Notes under the pieces: generated by a model
Seen by the model: only the letters and a program-made list of their open reading frames with translations
Databases searched by the model: none
Told to the model about the DNA's origin: nothing
NCBI GenBank assembly: GCA_036404275.1
Contig: DASXAM010000054.1
Coordinates: forward strand, 1-8,896
Direction: 5' to 3'
Length of the DNA: 8,896 nucleotides
DNA from: AP-15 sp036404275
GTDB taxonomy: Bacteria > Pseudomonadota > Alphaproteobacteria > ATCC43930 > CGMCC-115725
Position numbers and translations under genes: made by a program
Part shown: positions 1 to 5,280 of the stretch, in pieces
Position numbering within the stretch: position 1 is the first letter of the stretch
Layout: every line of letters begins with the position of its first letter

Positions 1-527
1 GCGGCGAGCATCCGCCGTGCCGGCCCTGCCGGCACGCCCAGCTCGACGAGCCGGTCGGTGAGCAGCGGACGGCGGCTCGGCTCCTCGAACCGCCAGCCGA
101 GGCTTTGCGTGCCGCGATGGGCGACCATAAAGGCATCGAGCCGCCAGCCGGCCGCCGCAAAGACCGGGCCCGGCGTGATCGGCCGCAGTCGATAGCCCCT
201 CTCCGGACCGACGCTCACGGCAAGATAATGGCGTACGAAGCCGATCGTCTCCTCGCTGCCGACGATCTCGATCGGGGCTGCCAGGCCCCATAGCGCGCGG
301 GTCGCAACGAGCCCCGCGAGCCCGCCCACATGGTCGAGATGCGCATGGGTCAGCAGCACCCGCCCGACCCCGCGAAAGCCGAGCCCGGCGCGCATCAGCT
401 GGCGCTGCGTCCCCTCGCCGCAATCGACCAGAAACCGGTCGGGACCCTGTCCGACATAGAGCGCCGGCAAGCCCCGTTCCGCCGAAGGCGCCGCCGCGGC
501 GGTGCCGAGAAAGACGAGTTCGAACAT
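1..527 (-). CDS. RNase Z-like MBL-fold metallo-hydrolase (C-terminus beyond left edge)
   Basis: The reading frame is open from an ATG at 527 down to the left edge, giving 175 codons with no stop. The protein starts MFELVFLGTA and carries DCGEGTQRQL (residues 35-44), the glycine-rich motif typical of the ribonuclease Z/ElaC branch. The metal-binding motif THAHLDH follows at 60-66 (H61, H63, D65, H66), and HRGTQSLGWRFEEPSRRP starts at H137, matching the third histidine region of that branch. Family members are zinc-dependent cytoplasmic phosphodiesterases, the best known of which trim tRNA 3' ends. The motif here is HxHLDH rather than the HxHGDH of standard RNase Z, so this could be a related hydrolase of unknown substrate. 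The ATG is chosen because it places the FLGT strand at the usual N-terminus; an in-frame TTG lies five codons upstream behind a purine-rich stretch. It diverges from the amidase across 52 bp, in which I could not place a convincing promoter for either gene. Confidence 0.85.
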   Translation of the reverse strand, partial: MFELVFLGTAAAAPSAERGLPALYVGQGPDRFLVDCGEGTQRQLMRAGLGFRGVGRVLLTHAHLDHVGGLAGLVATRALWGLAAPIEIVGSEETIGFVRHYLAVSVGPERGYRLRPITPGPVFAAAGWRLDAFMVAHRGTQSLGWRFEEPSRRPLLTDRLVELGVPAGPARRMLA

Positions 528-579
528 CTGCTGCCGGCGCAATGATAGTCTTTCTTCGATCATCAAACCGAGGCGGACG

Positions 580-2160
580 ATGACCGGCTTCAGCGCCGAC
601 AATGCAACGATCGCCGAATTGCGGCAGGCGCTCGCCACCGGCGCGACGACCGCGGCGGCCCTGACCGCGGCTTATCTGGCGCGGATCGAGGCTTACGATC
701 GCACCGGGCCGCGGATCAATGCCGTGCGCGAGATCAACCCCGACGCGACGGCGATCGCCACGCGGATCGACACCCTCCGTCCGGCACGGCGCCGGCGGCT
801 CGAGGGCATTCCCATTCTGATCAAGGACAATATCGCCACCGCCGACAGGCAGCACACGACCGCGGGCTCGCTCGCCCTGGCCACGGCCCGCGCCGGGCGC
901 GATGCGACGGTTGCGGCATTGCTGCGGCAGGCGGGTGCGGTCATTCTCGGCAAGGCCAACCTGACCGAGTTCGCCAATATTTTGGCAATCGACATGCCGG
1001 CGGGCTACAGCTCGCTCGGCGGTCAGGTCAGGAATCCCTACGCCCCGCAGCTCGACGATCGCGGCGTGCCGATCGTCTCTCCCGGAGGGTCGAGCTCGGG
1101 CTCGGCGGCGGCGGTCGCGGCCGGGCTCGCCGCGGCGGCGATCGGCACCGAGACCTCGGGCTCGCTCTTGTCGCCGGCCTCGCAATGCGGCCTCGTCACG
1201 GTCAAGCCGACCGTCGGGCTCGTCAGCCGCGCCGGGATCGTGCCGATCGCGCACAGCCAGGATACCGCCGGTCCCTTGACCCGCACGGTGCAAGACGCGG
1301 CGGTCCTGCTCGACGTGCTGGCCGCCGCCGACCCACTCGACCCGGCGACGGAGAGCCTCGAACGGCCCGCCGACTATACCACCGAGCTCGACCGCGAAGG
1401 GCTCAAGGGGACGCGCATCGGGGTGCCGAGCGACCCCGCCGACCCGGCCAACGATGTGTATTACGGGCCGCTCGCGCCGCGCGCCGTTGCGGTCATGAAA
1501 GCGGCGATCGAGACGATCGAGGCGCTGGGAGCGACAATTGTGCGCGCCAACCTGCCGACTGCCGGCTGGATCGGCGGTCCCGGCAGCGAAATCGCGATCC
1601 TCAACCTCAACCCTGAAAGCCCGACCTGGCACCGGCGGGTGCACCGGCCGCTCGTCTTCGTTTACGAGCTGAAATACGACCTCGACCGCTATCTGCGCGA
1701 CTGGGCCACCGAAACCGAGATGGAGTGCCTCGACGACATCATCGCCTTTAATTTCGCCCATGCCGACCGCACCCTTCGCTTCGGCCAGGACGTTTTTCTT
1801 GCCGCTGCCGCGACCCGCGGCGACTTGTCCGAACCCGAATACGCGGCGGCCAGGCAGAGCGATTTGCGCGCCTCGCGCAATCTCGGCCTCGACGCCTATA
1901 TCGACCGGCACCGCCTCGATGCGGTGCTGTTCCCGGGGGCGGCGGGTGCCGCGATCGCCGCCAAGGCCGGCTATCCGAGCGTGCAAGTCCCGGCGGGCCT
2001 TGTCGCCGGCGACGATACCCCCGAATATCCCCTCGGCATCACCTTTACCGGCCGTGCCTGGAGTGAGGCCGCGCTGCTGCGCTTTGCCTACGCCTTCGAG
2101 CAGGCCACCCAAGCCCGCCGGGCACCGCCGCAGGACCTCCCCGATCTTCGTGTCGTGTAA
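580..2160 (+). CDS. Amidase-signature family hydrolase
   Basis: This encodes 526 residues and belongs to the amidase signature family, cytoplasmic serine hydrolases that cleave carboxylic amides through a Ser-cisSer-Lys triad. The triad is visible: K82 in ILIKDNI, S171 at the start of SSSGS after SPGG, and S195 in GTETSGSLLSP. The S171-S195 spacing of 24 equals that of mammalian FAAH (S217/S241), as I recall it. The nucleophile loop reads ETSGSLLSP rather than the DTGGSIRQP of GatA, and no gatB or gatC is nearby, so it is probably not the Glu-tRNA(Gln) amidotransferase subunit. It looks closer to stand-alone peptide or aliphatic amidases, and its substrate cannot be told from sequence. No signal peptide is seen. 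ATG 580 is preferred, with a weak AGGCGG a few bases upstream. An earlier in-frame ATG at 502 would overlap the start of the divergent gene and add a 26-residue non-homologous leader. No clear terminator follows. Confidence 0.9.
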   Translation: MTGFSADNATIAELRQALATGATTAAALTAAYLARIEAYDRTGPRINAVREINPDATAIATRIDTLRPARRRRLEGIPILIKDNIATADRQHTTAGSLALATARAGRDATVAALLRQAGAVILGKANLTEFANILAIDMPAGYSSLGGQVRNPYAPQLDDRGVPIVSPGGSSSGSAAAVAAGLAAAAIGTETSGSLLSPASQCGLVTVKPTVGLVSRAGIVPIAHSQDTAGPLTRTVQDAAVLLDVLAAADPLDPATESLERPADYTTELDREGLKGTRIGVPSDPADPANDVYYGPLAPRAVAVMKAAIETIEALGATIVRANLPTAGWIGGPGSEIAILNLNPESPTWHRRVHRPLVFVYELKYDLDRYLRDWATETEMECLDDIIAFNFAHADRTLRFGQDVFLAAAATRGDLSEPEYAAARQSDLRASRNLGLDAYIDRHRLDAVLFPGAAGAAIAAKAGYPSVQVPAGLVAGDDTPEYPLGITFTGRAWSEAALLRFAYAFEQATQARRAPPQDLPDLRVV

Positions 2161-2331
2161 GGATGCTGTCACTTCGAGCTGCAATCGACGGGGCAGCAGG
2201 GCGGCGCGGCTACAACCGAAAATTTTTTTGACGTTCGCTTTTCGATCCGTTGCTTTCGCGTGACAGGGCACGTTAGCATGGCTGTATAGCGTCGCGCAAA
2301 AACACGGCGGCGTCTTGTAAATGCGTGCCTG

Positions 2332-2366
2332 AGACAAACATAGACAACGTTAATCAGGCATAATCA
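2332..2366. repeat. Two pairs of 10-bp-phased direct hexamer repeats
   Basis: AGACAA occurs at 2332-2337 and again at 2342-2347. TAATCA occurs at 2351-2356 and again at 2361-2366. Each pair has a period of exactly 10 bp, about one helical turn, so the copies lie on the same DNA face. The first pair overlaps the proposed -35 and the second overlaps the proposed -10 of the dnaA promoter. This geometry is common for side-by-side protein binding, but the binder is unknown and chance is possible in AT-rich DNA. Confidence 0.45.
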
Positions 2367-2370
2367 TAAT
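2341..2370 (+). promoter_or_regulatory. Candidate sigma70-type promoter of dnaA
   Basis: TAGACA (2341-2346) matches the -35 consensus TTGACA at five of six positions. CATAAT (2365-2370) matches the -10 consensus TATAAT at five of six. The spacer is 18 bp. A second CATAAT copy lies directly upstream at 2359-2364 but is too close to this -35 to pair with it. Transcription would begin near 2377, giving a leader of about 115 nt before the dnaA GTG. Confidence 0.55.
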
Positions 2371-2410
2371 AACGATGGTTATCGGGGGACACGACTTGCT
2401 CGGAAACAGC

Positions 2411-2427
2411 TTCGGCCACGGGCCGAA
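2411..2427 (+). other. Hairpin in the dnaA leader
   Basis: TTCGGCC (2411-2417) and GGCCGAA (2421-2427) form a perfect 7-bp stem around a 3-nt ACG loop. It sits within the proposed dnaA 5' leader, about 64 bases before the start codon. It is not followed by a T-run, so it does not look like a terminator. It may act on mRNA stability or be a DNA binding site. Confidence 0.5.
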
Positions 2428-2442
2428 TACTCCTACTTTTAA

Positions 2443-2457
2443 CGGTAAAATTTACCG
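2443..2457. promoter_or_regulatory. 15-bp perfect palindrome before dnaA (possible operator)
   Basis: CGGTAAA and TTTACCG are exact inverted repeats around one central A. The centre lies at 2450, about 42 bases upstream of the dnaA start and downstream of the proposed promoter. The symmetry and AT-rich core resemble a dimeric regulator site. Its right arm overlaps the first copy of the adjacent 11-bp tandem repeat. No DnaA-box sequence is contained in it, and the binder is unknown. Confidence 0.45.
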
Positions 2458-2481
2458 GGCCTGAGCCGGGCCTGAGCCGGG
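2455..2481. repeat. 11-bp tandem repeat (about 2.5 copies) abutting the dnaA Shine-Dalgarno
   Basis: The unit CCGGGCCTGAG is present exactly at 2455-2465 and 2466-2476, and a third partial copy CCGGG (2477-2481) merges into the GGGAGG ribosome binding site. The CCGG cores are self-complementary, so neighbouring copies could pair as a short stem reaching the edge of the Shine-Dalgarno. Short perfect tandem repeats can change copy number by slippage. Confidence 0.6.
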
Positions 2482-2485
2482 AGGT
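2480..2485 (+). promoter_or_regulatory. Ribosome binding site of dnaA
   Basis: GGAGGT is a near-perfect Shine-Dalgarno, ending 6 nt before the GTG at 2492. It decides the GTG start for dnaA and is the strongest ribosome binding site in the window. Confidence 0.8.
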
Positions 2486-2491
2486 GCTGCC

Positions 2492-3922
2492 GTGTTTGAT
2501 CGGGGGGATGCGGTGGTAGCGGAAGCGATTGGAAACGGCGCCGCCGGAAATGGCACGACGTCGCAGGGAGAGTGGGCCAAGGTCCTCGGCCGGATCAAGG
2601 AAGAAGTCGGCGAGACGGCATTTCGCAGCTGGCTGCGCCAGCTTGAGATGCAAGGCGTCGATGACGGCGAGGTGGTGATCGCAGCACAGACGCGATTTTT
2701 GCGTGATTGGATCGCCACCCATTACGCCGACCGGATCCTGTTGTTGTGGCAGGCGGTGAACCCGCATGTAAGGCGGCTCACCGTGGTCGTCGCCGCCGCG
2801 CCGGCACCGCCGGATTTCGCTCGCTCGGCGGTGATTGCCGCCGAACCGGCGGCGGTGTCCGATTCGGTCGAAGACGGGGTAAAGCCGTCGGGCCTCGACC
2901 CACGCTTCACCTTTGAGAATTTTGTCGTCGGCAAGCCCAACGAATTGGCCCATGCAGCGGCCCGGCGGGTCGCCGAGGCCTGCACCGACGCGGCGCCGAC
3001 GGTGCCGTTCAATCCGCTCTTTCTCTATGGCGGGGTCGGGCTCGGCAAGACCCATTTGATGCATGCGATCGCCTGGCATGTCCGCAACCACGCCTGCACC
3101 CGCAAAGTGATCTATCTTTCTGCCGAAAAGTTCATGTACCAGTTCATTCGCGCGTTGCGGTTCAAATCGACGATGGATTTCAAGGAGCAGTTCCGTTCCG
3201 TTGACCTCTTGATGATCGACGACGTGCAATTTATCAGCGGCAAGGAATCGACCCAGGAGGAGTTCTTTCACACCTTCAACGCGCTGGTCGATCAGAACCG
3301 GCAAATCGTGATTTCCGCCGACAAATCCCCCTCCGACCTCGAAGGGCTCGAAGAGCGGATGCGCTCGCGCCTCGGCTGGGGCCTCGTCGCCGATCTGCAT
3401 CCGACGACCTACGAATTGCGACTCGGCATCCTCGAAGCAAAGGCCGAGCGCAACGGCGTGCCGATCCCGCGCAAAGTCATGGAATTTCTCGCCCATAAGA
3501 TCACCTCGAACATCCGCGAGCTCGAGGGGGCGCTAAACCGGATCACCGCGAATCGCCAGCTGGTCGGGCGCGAGATCACGCTCGAGAGCGTCCAGGAGGA
3601 ATTGCGCGATCTATTGCGCTCGCACGAGCGGCGGATCACGATCGACGAGATCCAGCGGCGCGTCGCCGAGCATTTCAATATCCGGCTCGGCGAAATGACC
3701 TCGGATCGGCGCGCGCGCGCGGTTGCTCGGCCGCGTCAGGTCGCGATGTATCTGGCCAAGCAGCTGACCACGCGTTCCTTGCCCGAAATCGGCCGGAAAT
3801 TCGGCGGCCGCGACCACACCACCGTGATCCACGCGGTACGCAAAATCGAAGAGCTCAAGGCGGCCGATCCGGCGCTCGCCGAGGATGTCGAGCTGTTGCG
3901 CCGCATGCTGCAGATTTCCTGA
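2492..3922 (+). CDS. dnaA: Chromosomal replication initiator protein DnaA
   Basis: This encodes 476 residues, a normal DnaA length. DnaA is the AAA+ ATPase that binds origin DnaA boxes, melts the duplex and recruits the replicative helicase; it also acts as a transcription factor. Domain I (about residues 26-100, with FRSWL) is followed by a short variable linker rich in Ala and Pro (about 101-135). The AAA+ domain III starts near FTFENFVVG (139-147), with Walker A GGVGLGKT (180-187), Walker B LLMIDDVQF (239-247), the RMRSRLGWGL arginine-finger region (289-298) and sensor II NIRELEGALNR (340-350). Domain IV ends with the DNA-binding signature GRDHTTVIHAVRKI (439-452). Start GTG 2492 is set by the GGAGGT site upstream. 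All key residues are intact. The stop codon's last base begins the left arm of the following stem-loop. Regulation is probably through the complex leader described separately. Confidence 0.98.
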   Translation: MFDRGDAVVAEAIGNGAAGNGTTSQGEWAKVLGRIKEEVGETAFRSWLRQLEMQGVDDGEVVIAAQTRFLRDWIATHYADRILLLWQAVNPHVRRLTVVVAAAPAPPDFARSAVIAAEPAAVSDSVEDGVKPSGLDPRFTFENFVVGKPNELAHAAARRVAEACTDAAPTVPFNPLFLYGGVGLGKTHLMHAIAWHVRNHACTRKVIYLSAEKFMYQFIRALRFKSTMDFKEQFRSVDLLMIDDVQFISGKESTQEEFFHTFNALVDQNRQIVISADKSPSDLEGLEERMRSRLGWGLVADLHPTTYELRLGILEAKAERNGVPIPRKVMEFLAHKITSNIRELEGALNRITANRQLVGREITLESVQEELRDLLRSHERRITIDEIQRRVAEHFNIRLGEMTSDRRARAVARPRQVAMYLAKQLTTRSLPEIGRKFGGRDHTTVIHAVRKIEELKAADPALAEDVELLRRMLQIS

Positions 3923-3991
3923 GCACAAAGGGGGACAGGGGGCAACTCGGCGCGGCAAAGCGAGGTACTGAGCCGCGCCCCCTTTTGTGCT
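3922..3991 (+). terminator. Large stem-loop between dnaA and dnaN (possible attenuator)
   Basis: The left arm AGCACAAAGGGGG (3922-3934) starts at the dnaA stop codon. The right arm CCCCCTTTTGTGCT (3978-3991) is its reverse complement apart from one extra T. Inside, GGCGCGGC (3949-3956) pairs with GCCGCGCC (3972-3979), sharing two bases with the outer stem. A second G5 run (3938-3942) could replace the first in pairing with the C5 run. That alternative would leave TTTTGTGC unpaired after a GC-rich stem, like a weak intrinsic terminator. With only four Ts, efficient termination is doubtful; a partial attenuator or a 3'-end stabiliser of dnaA mRNA is as likely. Confidence 0.5.
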
Positions 3992-3996
3992 ATAAT
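3988..3996 (+). promoter_or_regulatory. Extended -10 promoter of dnaN
   Basis: TGCTATAAT is a perfect extended -10 element (TGN followed by TATAAT). No convincing -35 lies 16-19 bp upstream (CTGAGC at the 17-bp position), which is tolerable for extended -10 promoters. Transcription would start near 4003 and give a leader of about 88 nt. The TG motif and the first T of the -10 are inside the right arm of the dnaA-dnaN stem-loop. Confidence 0.6.
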
Positions 3997-4033
3997 GCCG
4001 TCCCGTTCGCCCATCCGACGGATCAGGCAACGG

Positions 4034-4060
4034 GGCACCGACGGGGAATCCGCCGGTGCC
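4034..4060 (+). other. Hairpin in the dnaN leader
   Basis: GGCACCG (4034-4040) and CGGTGCC (4054-4060) form a perfect 7-bp stem with a 13-nt loop. It lies in the untranslated leader 30 bases before the dnaN ATG. A self-complementary TTGGCCAA follows at 4067-4074. The leader has no recognisable Shine-Dalgarno, so structure here could affect ribosome access; the role is unknown. Confidence 0.45.
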
Positions 4061-4090
4061 GGGCACTTGGCCAATTTCCGTGTGGCGAAC

Positions 4091-5227
4091 ATGAAATTGA
4101 CGATCGAACGGGCGGCTCTCCTGCGAGCCTTGGGACACGTGCAGAGCGTCGTCGAGCGCCGCAACACGATCCCGATTCTGTCGAACGTGCTGCTTTACGC
4201 TGAGGGGGCGCGCGGCGACGAGGCGCCGGGGCTGGCGCTGTCGGCGACCGACATGGATCTTGAAATCGTCGAGCGGGTGCCGGCCCGGATCGAGCGCGAG
4301 GGCCGCACCACGGTCCCGGCGCACACGCTCTATGAAATCGTGCGCAAATTGCGCGATGGGGCGCAGATCGAGATCGAGGCGAGCGGCGAGCGCAACGCGA
4401 TGCTGCTGCGCGCCGGGCGCTCGACCTTTACGCTCTCCTGCCTGCCCGCCGAAGACTACCCGCTGATGGCGAGCGGCGAGCTGCCGCACGGCTTCACCTT
4501 GTCCGCGGCCGAGTTGAAGAGCCTGATCGACCGCACCCGGTTTGCGATCTCGACCGAAGAAACGCGATATTACCTCAACGGCATCTACCTGCACGCGGCA
4601 AAGAGCGACGAGGTGCCGGTGATCCGCGCGGTGGCGACCGACGGCCACCGCCTGGCCCGCGTCGAAATGGTGCTGCCCGAGGGGGCGGCCGGGATGCCGG
4701 GCATTATCGTGCCGCGCAAGACCGTGCTCGAATTGCGCAAGCTTGTCGATGAGAGCGATGCCGAAGTGCAGATCGCGCTGAGCGACACCAAGATCCGCTT
4801 TACCGTGGGTGCGGCGGCCCTGACCTCGAAATTGATCGACGGTACCTTTCCCGATTACGACCGGGTCATCCCGACCACCAACGACAAAGTGCTCGAGGTC
4901 AACTGCAAGGAGTTTGCCGAAGCGGTCGATCGGGTCTCGACGATTTCGAGCGAGAAGAGCCGGGCGGTCAAGCTCGCGATCGAGAACGGCAATCTCGCGG
5001 TGTCGGCGACGAGCCCGGAAAACGGCACCGCGGTCGAGGAGATCGAGGTGCGCTATCTCGCGGCCCCGATCGAGATCGGCTTCAATTCCCGCTATCTGCT
5101 CGACATCGCCGACCAGATCGGCGGCGACGGGGCGCGTTTTCTGCTGGCCGACTCGGCCTCGCCGACGATCGTGCGGGACAGCGCCGACGGCAGCGCGCTT
5201 TATGTCCTGATGCCGATGCGGGTGTGA
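4091..5227 (+). CDS. dnaN: DNA polymerase III subunit beta (sliding clamp)
   Basis: This encodes 378 residues, the usual clamp length. The dimeric ring encircles DNA, tethers polymerase III and serves as docking hub for repair and replication-control proteins. It is built of three similar domains (about 1-127, 128-252, 253-378). Family motifs seen are RRNTIPILSN (23-32), ETRYYLNGIYL (157-167), ATDGHRLA (182-189), KLIDGTFPDYDRVIP (247-261), GFNSRYLLD (330-338) and the C-terminal YVLMPMRV that forms part of the partner-binding pocket. ATG 4091 is chosen because MKLTIERAALLRAL is the typical N-terminus. An in-frame GTG at 4082 and an ATG at 3995 lie upstream, but 3995 falls inside the promoter -10. 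No good Shine-Dalgarno precedes the start. A separate promoter sits in the 168-bp gap after dnaA, and recF follows closely. Confidence 0.97.
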   Translation: MKLTIERAALLRALGHVQSVVERRNTIPILSNVLLYAEGARGDEAPGLALSATDMDLEIVERVPARIEREGRTTVPAHTLYEIVRKLRDGAQIEIEASGERNAMLLRAGRSTFTLSCLPAEDYPLMASGELPHGFTLSAAELKSLIDRTRFAISTEETRYYLNGIYLHAAKSDEVPVIRAVATDGHRLARVEMVLPEGAAGMPGIIVPRKTVLELRKLVDESDAEVQIALSDTKIRFTVGAAALTSKLIDGTFPDYDRVIPTTNDKVLEVNCKEFAEAVDRVSTISSEKSRAVKLAIENGNLAVSATSPENGTAVEEIEVRYLAAPIEIGFNSRYLLDIADQIGGDGARFLLADSASPTIVRDSADGSALYVLMPMRV

Positions 5228-5280
5228 CCGGCGCAGGATGCCCGGCGCTGGCGGCGTGGGGTCTGAATCACCATATAGTT

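Larger units (their letters stand above)
2161..2491. other. Non-coding region upstream of dnaA
   Basis: This is 331 bp without a credible gene between the amidase stop and the dnaA start. The left part is GC-rich and holds only a 5-bp inverted repeat (GCTGC 2178-2182 with GCAGC 2193-2197). A seven-T run at 2223-2229 leads into TTGACG (2228-2233), a possible -35, but no good -10 lies at the right distance. A second weak pair is GTGACA (2260-2265) and TATAGC (2285-2290), 19 bp apart. From about 2338 to 2382 the sequence is roughly 69% A+T, far above the surroundings, and carries the best promoter. The remainder to the dnaA start is packed with inverted and direct repeats listed separately. I looked for DnaA boxes of the TTWTNCACA type on both strands and found none here, so there is no direct support for calling this the replication origin. 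Confidence 0.6.

Noticed and set aside
502..579. Upstream ATG 502 as amidase start
   Set aside because: The added 26 residues overlap the start of the divergent gene and do not resemble amidase N-termini. ATG 580 fits the family better.
1455..1463. DnaA-box-like TGTGTATTA (one mismatch on the reverse strand)
   Set aside because: It is a single isolated near-match within the amidase coding sequence, with no cluster around it.
2223..2229. Seven-T run as a terminator for the amidase
   Set aside because: No GC-rich stem directly precedes it; the nearest inverted repeat is 5 bp and ends 26 bases upstream.
2354..3496. 380-codon open frame on the minus strand opposite dnaA
   Set aside because: It lies almost wholly antisense to dnaA, which has every family motif. 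The long frame is a by-product of GC-rich codon bias, with His/Arg-rich, non-family-like translation.
3930..3956. G-quadruplex from the two G5 runs after dnaA
   Set aside because: Only two long G-runs occur close together; the next are GG pairs, so a stable quadruplex is not well supported. The inverted-repeat explanation is stronger.
3611..4648. 345-codon open frame on the minus strand across dnaA, the gap and dnaN
   Set aside because: It spans two genes and their promoter region in antisense and has no recognisable domain.
5274..5279. TATAGT as a -10 promoter for recF
   Set aside because: No -35 lies at the right distance, and the predicted start site would fall at or past the recF ATG.
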